From Metellina segmentata (Eukaryota; Arthropoda; Arachnida; Araneae; Tetragnathidae), in assembly GCA_947359465.1 (NCBI GenBank), contig OX375872.1, positions 126,058,337-126,122,336 on the forward strand: a stretch of DNA of 64,000 nt, written 5' to 3'. The position numbers and the translations under genes were made by a program. The notes under the pieces were generated by a model. It was not told the origin of the DNA and did no database searches. It saw nothing but the letters and a program-made list of their open reading frames with translations. The first letter of the stretch is position 1; every line of letters begins with the position of its first letter. Of this stretch, positions 1 through 10,248 are shown piece after piece.

Positions 1-719
1 AGAGCTTCCAGCCTTTCCAAAAACTCCATAGATGCCAGATCAGAACAGAGTCGCCATCCTTTTGGTCTGCCGACGCTCCGTCTAGACTCGTTGACACCTG
101 TCTATGGTCATGAGATGTCTTTCCTAGCCTCGCTGAAGGGTCCCACTTTACATCTATTTTTAGAAGTATTGTATGAAATATGTTTCTTCATTTAGCCTCG
201 TAATAGGGTTCCAATTTTATCCACACTCAACGTGGCAGGATGTTTGTCACCTTGTTCAGTATTAGGCAGACGTCACAATACACTGCAATACATTTAAATA
301 TCTTCTACTTCACATTGAAAGCCGAGTGATGATCAATTTCCACTGACATATGTTTATTGTCCTGTTTTCTTCTTATTCTATCACAGTCACACGCGTTACA
401 ATGCGGGACTTCAAAGAACTATTTTAGTTTTCTGGTACATTTTTCATACTTTTTTTACACAATTTCTCAATATTGGGAACAATATGTCAAATTTACAATA
501 GGTTATAATTTTTTACGTGTTTTTATTCAACGCGTTTTTTTCTGGAACCAATGTACTGTGTTAAAACAGGATTGGGTGTATACTTTTCAAACATACAAAT
601 GAATTAAATTTGCATAAAAACGGTAGCGATTTTCTTGTTTTTTAATTTAGTCTGATTGCTTACAATGTCGAATTTTGTTCATTTTGACAAAAAATTTGTT
701 CTCTCTCTCTCTTATTTCA
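1..719. other. No recognisable gene; splice-acceptor-like 3' edge
   Basis: I see no coding region or repeat that I recognise. The last bases before 720 form a CT-rich run ending in TTATTTCAG, which looks like a good 3' splice site 28 bases before the first ATG of the hAT-like reading frame. It may be a genuine acceptor of a spliced transposase transcript or chance. Confidence 0.4.
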
Positions 720-747
720 GAATTTAAATATTATTCAAAAACTACCC

Positions 748-2516
748 ATGGATTTTTGGTTGAAAGCAGGAACTTCAACAAAAGGAGGGCAAAGTATTTC
801 TACTGATACGTCTATCATTGAAGAAGAAAATGATCCCAAAACTGTGGTTTATTCAAAATCTTATAATAAAGAAGTGTCATCTATGAACAGGCCAAAACGG
901 AAGTACGTTGAAAGTTATTTAAATTTGGGATTTACGTATATTGGCAATTCAATTCTCCTGATGCAATGCGTGTTTTGTGTCATAAAATACTCGCAAACAG
1001 CTCTTTGGCTCCAGCAAAACTTCGCAGGTACTTCGAAACGTTACACTGACTATAAAGGAAAAAACATGCAATTTTTTAAGAAACAACGTGACTCATTAGA
1101 AAAGTCCAAACTTGAAATGATTACAATGGCTAAAACTGAAAATGTAACAGAGGCATCTTACCGCGAGAGTTATCGCATTGCACTTAATGGTGAAGACGAT
1201 TGAAGAGACACTCATTAAGCCATGTGCGAAAGATATGGTGTCATGTGTTCTTAACGAGCAGGCTATTAAAAAAATATATGCAATACAAATATCAAATAAT
1301 ACTGTTTCACGACGCATTAAAGATCTTTCTACTAGCATAGAGAAATAGTTAATTCATCGTCTTGGATTTGGCAGTGAAATGTATTGCAAATGGATGAATC
1401 TACAGATGTCGCAGGACTAGCTGTACTACTTGTATTTGTTCGTTACACATAAGATAAAAGTATTAAAGAAGATTTACTCATGGGTGCGCATATTTACATG
1501 GACAAACTACAGAAGAAGATACATTCAACTGTATTAGTGATTACATTACAAATAAATATATAGGTTGGGAGAAGTGTATTGATATTTGTACAGATGGTGC
1601 TCGGGCAATAGTAGGAAAGATGAAAGGTGTTGTCTCACGTATCCAGAAAGTAGCTACAAGATCCACCAAAAGTCATTGTATTTTGCATAGGCAAGCACTG
1701 GTGATTAAAAAAATTTCCACAAATTTAAAAAATGTTATGGATGAAGCCGTGAAAGTGATAAACTATGTAAATTAAAGAGCACTTCAATCCAGATTATTTA
1801 AACAAAATTTTGCGATTAAATGGTAGTGGACACAAAGTACTTTTTTAACATAATGAAGAGAGATGGCTATCCAGAGGAAAAGCACTATTAAGACTTTATG
1901 AACTTCAAAGTGAGTTATTGGTCTCCTTGAAGGCACAAAGAAAATCAGGACAATATTTTGTTGAAGTTTTAACAAATCCTTCATGGCTGATAAAACTTGC
2001 ATATCTGGCAGATATTTTTACCAAGGGCAATGAAGTTAACTTATTACAAGTAAAAAGTATAACAATTTTTAATACAATAGATAAAATTGCATCTTTTGAT
2101 AAATAAAATTACAATTTTGGATTTCATCAGTTGAATATAATAATTTTGATTGTTTTCCTGCCCCACATGAATGTTTAAATGAGTTAAATTTTAAAGTAGA
2201 TGAAGAAGTTTCCAAAGTATTTTTAGAACACCTACATAACTTGAAAACAACTCTTTTGCAATATTTTCCGAAAACTAGTAAGGGCGATTCATGGGTTCGG
2301 AATCCATTTTCAGCGACAGCTAAACCAGTAGGCTTAAGTGCAAGTGACTATGAAAATATAATTGATTTAATTAGCGACTCTGATTTGAAACAAAAATACA
2401 AAGATCAGCCTTTAAATGATTTCTATGCGAGTTTGTCAGAAGAGTACCCCAATATTTCAAAACAAGCAACTTACCTATTTATACGAAGCGGGATGTTCTT
2501 ATAATGCTGAAAGAGT
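748..2516 (+). pseudogene. hAT transposase pseudogene, ZBED5/FAM200-like
   Basis: Decayed DNA transposase of the hAT group, of the type related to vertebrate ZBED5/FAM200/SCAND3. The opening frame (748-1203) begins MDFWLKAGTS and carries the start of a BED-type zinc finger (QCVFC near residue 70). The finger's later part (KLRRYFETLH) lies in another frame before the first frame resumes at DYKGKNMQFF. Further pieces in different frames are CTDGARAIVGKMKGV and KSHCILHRQALV around 1590-1700, the ERWLSRGKALLRLYELQ region around 1860-1915 and NPSWLIKLAYLADIF at about 1975-2020. The C-terminal piece starts about 2241, and its TYLYEAGCSYNAE motif (hAT dimerisation domain) lies one frame off at about 2470-2510. 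At least four frameshifts or stops make it non-functional. I could not identify terminal inverted repeats or a target duplication. Confidence 0.8.
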
Positions 2517-4136
2517 TAACATGCTCTATGCAACATTATAACACTAATTTATCATGTCTAACATAATTTTTTATGTTATTTCACTTATTAAGTATAATAA
2601 TTCTTCCTTATGAACTAAGTTACACTAATTTTTTCGTAAAACTAATAATATTAATTATTATTAATGAGTATTTAAAAAATTTTGGAGATTTTTCATTCTC
2701 AGGAAAAGTGTATTTAGTTTTAGATTTGTAGCAGTTTATAAAGCTATTATAAAAGGTAAAAACATCTAGCAATATTTTTTTACTCAAAACTATGGTTTTT
2801 CTAGTAAATAAACATTGAATAAAATGTTAAAATTTAAGATTTCTGTGAAGAAAATCACAAATTATAATTTGTTTCTTTGGTTTTTGTGTTACAAAAATCA
2901 GAAATCTAGTAGTTTTGATTCTAAAATGTGTTTATTTTCAGGGGAATTTGAAGGTTTTTCAGTCTTCTGAGTTGGCAATACGGCCCCAATGCCTTGTTTC
3001 CCACCATTACAGTCCGACATTTTCTGGGTTCTTTTCACACAAAGAATTGCTTAAATAGATAGTTGAAAATAACAAAATGCTACTACATTTTTAAAATTAT
3101 GATTTTTTCTCACTTTATGTATTCATTCTTAGATTTAAAAATACGTAAAACATTTTTATTTTAAATGCATTTAGAAAAGAAAATTCTAGATTATTCTCAC
3201 GCTGGAGAATATTCTCCAGAAGATTATTTCCAAAAATTTTACCCCCTCTAGATGGAACATCCATCATTATTCATCACTCTCATAAAACGATCAATAAATG
3301 AATAGGGATAATAATTAGAATTTATTAGAGAAGATATCCGGGTGAGTAAGTTGTAAGAGCTAAAAAGATTGCGTAAGGGCAAAAAAAAAAAAAAAAAAAA
3401 AAAAATGACGCATCATTAATCCGAGCTTAGTTATCAGAATAATTTCCATCTGTAGCGGTAATAATTCATTCTCTTCCTCCAAGGGCATCTATACAATACC
3501 GAATTAGGCTTGTGCAACAGATTTTGCAAACTCATCTGCGTGGGTGCACAGATTTCAGCCAGATACTTTGTTTAATACTCTTCGCAACGAAACCAGATAT
3601 TTTTTGTGTGTCCTAACCCGGGACTTGCCAATGGAGGCTCGTGGGCATCTAAAGCTTTGAATTACAACATGTGGTTACCCGTCTTAATTTAATGTACTGG
3701 TGTTATTTAAAATTTACTTTATTTCACATTAACTGTCTTACTTCAAGGCGTGATTTTATTTTAACGTTAACTGTTTTATTTAAAAACTGTATCAGGCGGG
3801 TGAGTGGAGTTAAGTGAAGTAAAAATCTATGGGTTAAAATTAACACAATTTATTTACAATGGTACAAATTACGAGAAAACATTGAATAGGTAATAATATA
3901 CCCAAGACAGGGTGAGACAGTGGCGTCTTTCTCCACACAAGGGTAAGTGTGTCGCGTAGGACAAAAGGATCTTGGTATAGCCGGATACCATCCGGGGCCA
4001 AGTACAATTAATTATACCCTATATTACTTTTTATCAAAATCTCGAGTGATCGCAGAGGCACCACTGCTTAAGAAAAGTATGCCTGAGTCACTTACCTCGG
4101 GATACAGGGTAGCTGTTTCTATCGTTGGTTTCTCCT
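2517..4136. other. AT-rich DNA without a gene
   Basis: I found no supported coding sequence. The stretch holds an A-run at about 3381-3405 (possibly an old retroelement tail) and otherwise AT-rich unique-looking sequence. Its last part (about 3690-4136) lies downstream of the LTR-like segment on the minus strand. It contains a good minus-strand splice donor at 4087-4094 (read as GAG/GTAAGTG), which could belong to the leader of an LTR element. Confidence 0.4.
3381..3405. repeat. Poly(A) run
   Basis: A run of about 24 consecutive A residues. No retroelement body is recognisable directly upstream, so it is a simple repeat with uncertain origin. Confidence 0.8.
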
Positions 4137-4368
4137 CCAAATGCTTGTAAGGCTAAGATTATCAAAGGTAGATGTTCGGTATATATATTTATTTTCTGGA
4201 CTAAGTATTTTTATACAAGCATTATTTTGACGCCGCGAAAGGGGACACGACCTCTTACATCGCCGACGCACGTGAAACTAGGGATGTTAAGCAAATCACA
4301 GAACTGCTACTCAATCACAGATACTTGTGAATCACAGTTCATACCTGTTACTCAAATATCAAAATATC

Positions 4369-4536
4369 AGTGATTGGGTAACAGTTATTGGGTAACAGTG
4401 ATTCGGTATCAGTGATTCGGTATCAGTGATTTGGTATCAGTGATTCGGTATCAGTGATTCGGTAACAGTTACTAAACTGATATCGCTAAGCTGATACCTT
4501 GGCTGATACCTTAGCTGATACCTTGGCTGATATTAA
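4369..4536. repeat. Two short tandem arrays (14-bp and 12-bp units)
   Basis: About six copies of a 14-bp unit of the form CGGTATCAGTGATT, with small variants, run from about 4369 to 4470. They are followed by about four copies of a 12-bp unit GCTGATACCTTG at about 4491-4535. The second unit contains GATACC, the complement of the GGTATC in the first, so the arrays face each other. They lie in the subterminal part of the hAT element, where transposase-binding repeats are common. Confidence 0.8.
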
Positions 4537-6183
4537 TACTGTTACTGCGATCGGTGATTGCGACCGGGATCGGGGATTCGGTAGCAGTGAAAGCTGTGAC
4601 TGAGTTTTGGTTATTTGGTAGCGGTGCCAGTTGGTCTGTGACGGATTGGGATTTCTCTGGAGGAATTTTAACCGGATGTTTAAGAAGGTAATACGTTGCT
4701 TTATGACTCACCAGATTCCCGCGCCTTTTTCTAAAGAAAAAAAGAATCTCGACAGTTTTAAGGAGAGTTAATATAAAAACATTTCAAATTCTCTGTTTTA
4801 AATAATTTTTTGTTCGTTTTTAAACTATCACCGATTATTTATTTTGTTGTTTTTTTATATAGAGTAACATGATTAGAACTTGTTTTTACTTTTTTTGGTT
4901 TGTTTATAATTAAAATTGTTCTGTTTAACCTCTTGTAAATAGTTTTTAATTCTAAAAAATTAATTATGGGCTTCTGAAAGTATAACTTGAATGAGTCGAA
5001 ATCACAGGAGAGGGGGGGGGGGATATTTATTTCATTTCGCTAGTGATTAGAATACGTTTTACGAGTTTCTGCCTTCTTTAAAGTTTGTCTCTTAAGATGA
5101 AACCGTTTCAGAGGGAGGATCAACACAACAATGTTTACAGCGGTAAAGAATGCATTCTTAAATATCGTAATGCAAGTACAAGAAATTTTGATGACTGAAT
5201 GTTTAATTTTTAAAGCGTATAATTTGTTGTTTTTAAACACTGATTATTTGGAATTCCTCGTCGGACTGTTTTCAAAACAAATAAAAATGTTACTCATTAG
5301 AATATTCCCTGTTTGTCTTAGAGATAAATTAGATACTTTCACTCAGCTTATCAATTTTAAAGTGCTACTAAAGAGAATATCTTCATCTTTTGTCTTCGGG
5401 GTGGATCCCGGACCGTTGACAATAGTACGTGGTTACTCCAGTGTTGTGTGGAAACTGAACTACTCCACATTTTAGTTAATATTTTGTATAAATTGTATGA
5501 TTTATAAACTAAAGTATTGGACAGAAATTGTTGAAACAAGTCAAAAGCTACAGATTTTTCACAGTAAGGTTTGACTTTTCTGCTGTTGTTCGTTTTGTGT
5601 TTTCTTCGTCTCAAATAAAATTATTGTGTCTTTGCACCACCACGAATACAACAATACAAATTAATTCGAATGTTACTAGAGATTTAGAAAAATTACTTAA
5701 TGTTTTGAAAATGTCAGATTATCAAATGTAAGGAAATTGTCTTGCTACACATACTACGATGAAAACATTTTTCTTCAACAAACAAATATTTTGGATAAAG
5801 GTTATTTAGTGAAACGGATTTAAAGATAAAAAATAGGTTTGTCAATTATATATATTTATTTAAAGATTAAAAATCCATAATTTGAATTCAATTAGAAGTA
5901 AAATGATCAAGCATTCTCATGTATATCTCTTGATTTTAATGTTTAATTAATTATAAAGTTTAATTTATATGAAAATTTCGATTTTGTTGAAACCATCTTA
6001 GTCACCAATATTAATTTATTGAGGAGAAAAAGTACCTTTAAAAAAATGAATTAAAGGCTAAAAATAAAAAACGGCTCATAGTGGCGGAATAAAAATGAAA
6101 AATTCATTTTATAATTGAAGGTTTATTGAGTGGCAGTTGTGCGTTTTATTAAATATATTCCAGTTGATCTGGATGAAAAAAAT

Positions 6184-6241
6184 ACTGGGGTTCGAACTGT
6201 AAACTAGAGCACTGTAAGGCCACGACGCTACCGACTTATCT
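6184..6241 (-). repeat. tRNA-like (SINE-head-like) segment
   Basis: The minus strand reads like RNA polymerase III promoter elements: a box-A-like TAGCGTCGTGG, and about 35 bases later a box-B-like AGTTCGAACCCC. I could not fold a convincing acceptor stem, so this is more likely a degenerate tRNA-derived SINE head than a tRNA gene. Confidence 0.4.
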
Positions 6242-6666
6242 ATGTATTCCTTCGACGAAGTCGTATTATTGAAAATATTCAACACACAAATAAAAGCATT
6301 CCGTTACTACGAGTGACTAGAGATACTTTGCAGTCAACCAATCAGATTCAGTCACAGTTTGAATCACAATCACAGTTTTGAATCACAGATATTCGTCAGT
6401 AGCAGTCACAGTTAGAACTGTTACTGTCAAATCACTGTTAGTAACATCCCTACGTGAAACTACTCCTAAAACCAGTCCCCCTGACCCCCAAGGGAGAACG
6501 ATAGGGATTGGGCGACTGATCCCTCGATGACCGCTCTGCTGCCATCTAGTGACCACCAACCCAAAACCCAACAGGTAAGGTTAAGAATAGGTAATAAGAC
6601 AAGAACCACAGCGCAGTCGCGAACTTGGAAGGAACCGACAGAACTCTTCTCTTTACAAAAAAAAAG

Positions 6667-7045
6667 TTCAGATAGGTTCACCTGTTTAAGATTCTCGATC
6701 AACAAAGTACATATATACCATTAATAGAGATCTAAAAAGCACCGCAATTCACCAGATGATTATGCGAGGTAACCTCAAATGGGTCGAGTACCTGATTGGT
6801 GCAGAAAGCTGCCTTCACATTTTTCCCAGGTGTGATTCACAGGTATATGGCCTAGAAACGCCAGGAAGATGACTGGTGGAAAGGTACATAAGGTTGCTGG
6901 TCGCGTCATCATCTTAAGAAGCAATTCAGGTGTCCTCACCTCTTTAAGCTGTTGGCGTCAGGTACGCTAAATTCAACTGCCGAGTTGTAATGAAATGAAA
7001 TATGCGTAGACTTTTAATAGTCTTAAGGGAAGCTCTAATTAGTCT
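6667..7045. repeat. Left arm of a ~380-bp inverted repeat
   Basis: This arm starts TTCAGATAGGTTCACCTG and is the inverted counterpart of 9812-10193, by eye about 80% identical. Shared landmarks include CGAGTACCTGATTGGTGCAG and AATTCAACTGCCGAG. The two arms enclose 2.8 kb. They may be the long termini of a large, eroded DNA transposon or two oppositely oriented copies of one repeat. No target duplication was seen outside them. Confidence 0.75.
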
Positions 7046-7380
7046 GAGAGTATAGAAAAATTATAATTTGATTTGCTATAAAATGACTACTTTATGTGTA
7101 ATAATAAAAAATATAAATACCATATGTCACCTGCAGGGTTCTTTCAAATTTGGTGTGGATTGGTCAAAACGGTGTAGATTGAATAGAGAAAGGAACGAAC
7201 GTATCGGTTATGAAGTACCTGGCAGATGAATGCTTGCCTCCACATCATAAATAATAAAGAATTTAATAAAATCAAAAGCTATGAGAGAAGGAAGTTAAAG
7301 TAATAAGCAAATGCACTTGTGTAAGGAAAACAATTGGGATAGAAGATAAAAAAATAAGGGCCCTCAAAGACATCACTGAC

Positions 7381-7502
7381 ACAGAACAAAATCGTCATCC
7401 GACCGTGGTTCAAAATTACAAGCTGTTGTACTTGGATCTTATCTTTCAATTGGGGATTCCGTCGCCAATAGCCCGTTGTGTTGCCCCAAAACGACATTAA
7501 TA
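7381..7502 (+). repeat. SINE family 1, 3' fragment
   Basis: Matches the 3' part of the abundant tRNA-derived SINE found throughout the window: CCGTGGTTCAAAATTAC, then a diverged middle, then CGCCAATAGCCCGTTGTGTTG. The tRNA head is missing. Confidence 0.75.
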
Positions 7503-7584
7503 AAAATACTTTCCGAGAAACAAAATTCATGCCGTTGTCGACCAGACAAATACAGTGGCGGAGGTTATTCATTCCAGATCTTGT

Positions 7585-7750
7585 TGGACGAGATATCTAG
7601 TCATTGGAAAAAAGTGACTGCATCATGATTTCGTCATCACACAAAAAATATCTACAATCCCGTGACTACAAGATATCTCGTCACATTTCTTCGAGATACA
7701 TAGTTATTGGCAAAATTAGTTGGATCTTAATGGACGAGATATCTCGTCAA
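7585..7750. repeat. Repeated GACGAGATATCTCGTC palindromes
   Basis: One perfect 16-bp palindrome GACGAGATATCTCGTC lies at about 7734-7749. Close variants occur at about 7588 (GACGAGATATCTAGTC) and 7669 (AAGATATCTCGTC). A related site, GCGGGATATCTCATCG, lies beside another SINE at about 27508. This may be a subterminal motif of an unidentified repeat. Confidence 0.6.
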
Positions 7751-7889
7751 AACCACACGGTGTTGGTTGTGACGGTTGATTTTGTGGTTTTATGGCCATA
7801 TTTTGTCATGCTGCGCTAGTCACAATACCAAGTAATTGACACACATAGTAAAGCTTTACTGACACGAAAGAGAGAAACACACCAAACGG

Positions 7890-8015
7890 AGAACGTTTTG
7901 GCTGTTTTCCAATGGAAATTCGTAGCAATCAACGGGGGTTAGCGAGCAGTGGTCACAACTGACCCCACAAAAAGAACTATCACGGGCAACGCCGTGCTGG
8001 TCATGCAGTGGCTAG
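7890..8015 (+). mobile_element. Helitron 3'-end fragment
   Basis: Contains the family's terminal module: TTCGTAGCAATCA, GGGGGTTAGCGAGCAG, then AAAGAACTATCACGGGCAAC and a final GTGGCTAG followed by T at 8016. This matches the 3' terminus of the complete copy at 60181-61113. The 5' part is absent or unrecognisable. Confidence 0.7.
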
Positions 8016-8084
8016 TTTGCTATAAAATTTGGTTTCATCCATATAAATGTGGCTTTAACTGAAATTTGTAACTATGAAGAAAAA

Positions 8085-8905
8085 AAGTTACCATAATGGA
8101 GGCGACTTCACTTCTGAAGAAAATGGAGAAATATGAAACTGCACTAATAACAGTTATTTGGAATACTATGTTACAAAGAAAAACGCCTAGTTAATCACTG
8201 CAATCAGTGGAAGGCGAACTATTGGACGGATCTATCCTACTGAAGTCATTCAAAAATTTTATCAATAATTTCAGAGAAATTGCAAAAGAGGCAACTGATT
8301 TATCAGGGCTGTCATTTAATGTGAAAGATGAACAAACTCGCAGAAAACAAATGATAATAAATGTTTTTTTAAAATCAAAACAAAGAAGTCGCACCTGAAT
8401 TTACAGTAAGAGAAAATTTTATAGTCAATTAATTCATTTTATGTCATGTGATAACACCAAGGCAGAATTATCTCAAATAACTCAGACGTATGAAGTTGTT
8501 GTGGAGCCTTTTCGAATAATTTTTTATTGTGATTTATTAATAGAAAAAAAAACACGATAAAAAGATTGAAGGATATTTACAAAAATGAAATTGGTGTTTG
8601 TACTTTTGAAAACGAATTTGACCATTTTTTAATATTTCTAAAAGAAAACCAGGCATCTATCGAGCAGCCAAAGAAATGTCTTGCACATTTTCGAATATTA
8701 TTGAAATATTTTTTTAATAATTCCCTTATCTAATGCAACAAGAGAAAGGTAGTTTCCTGTATAAAGAGTGTAAAAAAGTAATTAAGGAGTTCTATGGGAG
8801 AAGAAAGATGAATTAATATGGAATTCTGTAGCAAGAAGTCATGTTAGGAATTGACACTTCCAAAATAACTCACGAATTTGCAAGTCGGGAATGTGAAAAA
8901 ATAAC
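8085..8905 (+). pseudogene. hAT transposase fragment, ZMYM1/THAP-like
   Basis: Several frames give pieces typical of the central and C-terminal part of ZMYM1-like or '52 kDa repressor'-like hAT transposases. These are LLKKMEKYETAL and SVEGELLDGSILLKS (about 8110-8240), then FRENFIV-type sequence and ELSQITQTYEVV (about 8460-8505), and finally SVARSHV and GIDTSKITHEFASRECEKI (about 8829-8905). There are many stops and frame changes, so this is a dead relic. The start given is where similarity becomes visible, not a true start codon. Confidence 0.6.
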
Positions 8906-9238
8906 TATAATAAAGAAGAATTGGTCACACAAACGTGTGAGATTGTCAAAGAAAAAAATAGCTACAATAAAGGTAGGTTTTATGGTGCAATGGGCCGTAT
9001 TTGGCCAAGCCTTGCAGAAACACAAGACAGACAACATCAAGAAATGGACACAAACAGTAAAAGTTTTATTAAGGCAAAAGAGAGAAATACACTCAGAGAG
9101 GTATCGTACCTGACAGAAATCGAACTGGCCGTGTCTACAACTCGCAGGTTGCTAGCGCAGTGGACACACCCACTGAGCCACAAGGCCCAAGCTATAATAA
9201 AGGAGAATTGGTCACTACGTGTGAGATTGTCATGAAGA
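8905..9238. repeat. Direct repeats of ~45 bp flanking a SINE
   Basis: Two near-identical stretches, 8905-8950 and 9191-9235, share CTATAATAAAG, AGAATTGGTCAC and ACGTGTGAGATTGTCA. They bracket the SINE at about 8965-9190. They are longer than a normal SINE target duplication, so a tandem duplication before or with the insertion is likely. Confidence 0.6.
8965..9190 (-). repeat. SINE family 2 copy (minus strand)
   Basis: On the minus strand this begins with a tRNA-like head. Box A resembles TGGCTCAGTGGGTGTG and box B resembles CCAGTTCGATTTC. It ends in the body motif complementary to GGTTTTATGGTGCAATGGGCC. The same body motif recurs at about 33813, 35440 and 58810. Confidence 0.6.
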
Positions 9239-9260
9239 CTTTAAATGCCAAAACGATATA

Positions 9261-9605
9261 TTGTTTCAAATACTAGGTGTGGTGTGGAAGTTTGCAGAGT
9301 GGGGGGTTCAGCTCAGGGGCGTCGACCTGGCCATGGTTCAAAATTAGGTGTCCATGGATCTTTCTCTTGGAAAATCCAAGGACAATACCAAGTAATTTTG
9401 AATCACGGTCAGATAACGAGGTCACACCTGACCTGGCACACCCCACTCTCCAAACTTCCACACCACGCCAACCTGAGGACATTTGAAACCACGACAGATT
9501 TAATATGCACCAATCCCCTTTGTACACGACGATCTTTGGTTGGATTCGAACTCGCAACCTTCTGGTTGCTAATCCGTTATTATTCCAACCGTGCTGCAGC
9601 GGCAC
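9261..9605. repeat. Head-to-head inverted pair of SINE family 1
   Basis: A plus-strand fragment (about 9275-9371, GTGTGGTGTGGAAGTTTGC onward) is followed at once by a minus-strand copy (about 9372-9605). The minus copy ends with a degenerate tRNA head: box B read as GAGTTCGAATCC and a CAACCAGAAGGTT stem-like stretch. Together they make a long imperfect palindrome. Confidence 0.7.
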
Positions 9606-9811
9606 TTTTTCGTTGGAGATTTATCCAGGACATTCATCAATACCCCGTTGCATTGCTGCAGTGAGACGTCAATTAGCTACCTACCTACATATTGTTTCAA
9701 ATACCCTTTACTTCAGATATCCTTGTACCCTATAACCCAACCAAGTGAATCATTCCCCCAAAGACCATTTGGATTGGTTTCTCGCTGCAAGGACATTTTT
9801 GCTACACTCAT

Positions 9812-10193
9812 GCTAATTAGAGCTTCGCTAAATAATTAGAGACGATTAAAAATCTATGCATATTATTTCATTTCATTGAACCTCGGCAGTTGAATTTGGC
9901 TTACCCATCGCCAAGAGCTTAAACAGGTGAACACATTTGAATTGGTTCTAAGAGGAAGACGCAACCATCAACTTTATGTACCTTTCCGCGAATCACCTAT
10001 CTGACTTTTCTAGGCCTATACCTGTGAGACACACCTGGAGAAAAGTGGGAAGGCGGCTTTCTGCACCAATCAGGTACTCGACGCTTTTGAGGTTACCTTG
10101 CATAATTTCTGGTGACTAACGGTGTATTTTTAATGTTATATATATAAGTATACGTTGTTAATCGGGAAGCTCAAACAGATGAATCTATCTGAA
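9812..10193. repeat. Right arm of a ~380-bp inverted repeat
   Basis: Inverted counterpart of 6667-7045. It ends GAATCTATCTGAA, complementary to the left arm's TTCAGATAG start. The base after it is not obviously duplicated on the far side of the left arm. Confidence 0.75.
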
Positions 10194-10248
10194 TTGATTT
10201 GAACATGAATAGGTGACTTTTGATAATTTAACGAATCACGTACAGTCG

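Larger units (their letters stand above)
4279..6452. mobile_element. Non-autonomous hAT element, 2174 bp, with 8-bp TSD
   Basis: The ends are TAGGGATGTTA (4279-4289) and its complement TAACATCCCTA (6442-6452), the style of terminus usual for hAT elements. They are flanked by identical 8-bp target duplications CGTGAAAC at 4271-4278 and 6453-6460, the size hAT transposases generate. Subterminal regions at both ends are rich in AATCACAG/CAGTGATT motifs, in inverted arrangement. None of the open frames inside (the longest is about 114 codons, 5131-5475) resembles a transposase. The element was therefore probably moved in trans. It carries tandem repeats near its left end and a tRNA-like stretch near its right end, given separately. 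Confidence 0.85.
4137..6664 (-). mobile_element. LTR-like segment on minus strand, split by a hAT element
   Basis: Read on the minus strand, the segment right of 6453 and the one left of 4278 join exactly once the hAT insertion and one copy of its 8-bp duplication are removed. The joined stretch contains a TATA-box-like TATAAAAA at 4207-4214 and an AATAAA at 4188-4193, about 20 bases apart. A U5-like tail and a splice donor at about 4092 follow. This layout resembles the U3/R/U5 of a retrotransposon LTR. I see no matching second LTR and no convincing primer binding site. Host promoter DNA is an alternative, so the call is tentative. Confidence 0.3.

Noticed and set aside
4369..4536. Possible CRISPR-like array
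   Set aside because: Units are 12-14 bp and contiguous with no unique spacers, in animal DNA; a simple tandem repeat.
6184..6241. Functional tRNA gene
   Set aside because: Box A and box B resemblance only; no acceptor-stem pairing could be made by eye.
9245..9839. Several overlapping frames of 69-139 codons on both strands
   Set aside because: They lie in the inverted SINE pair; translation of SINE sequence, not genes. Similar frames starting MFVSVWCRG recur in every SINE copy.
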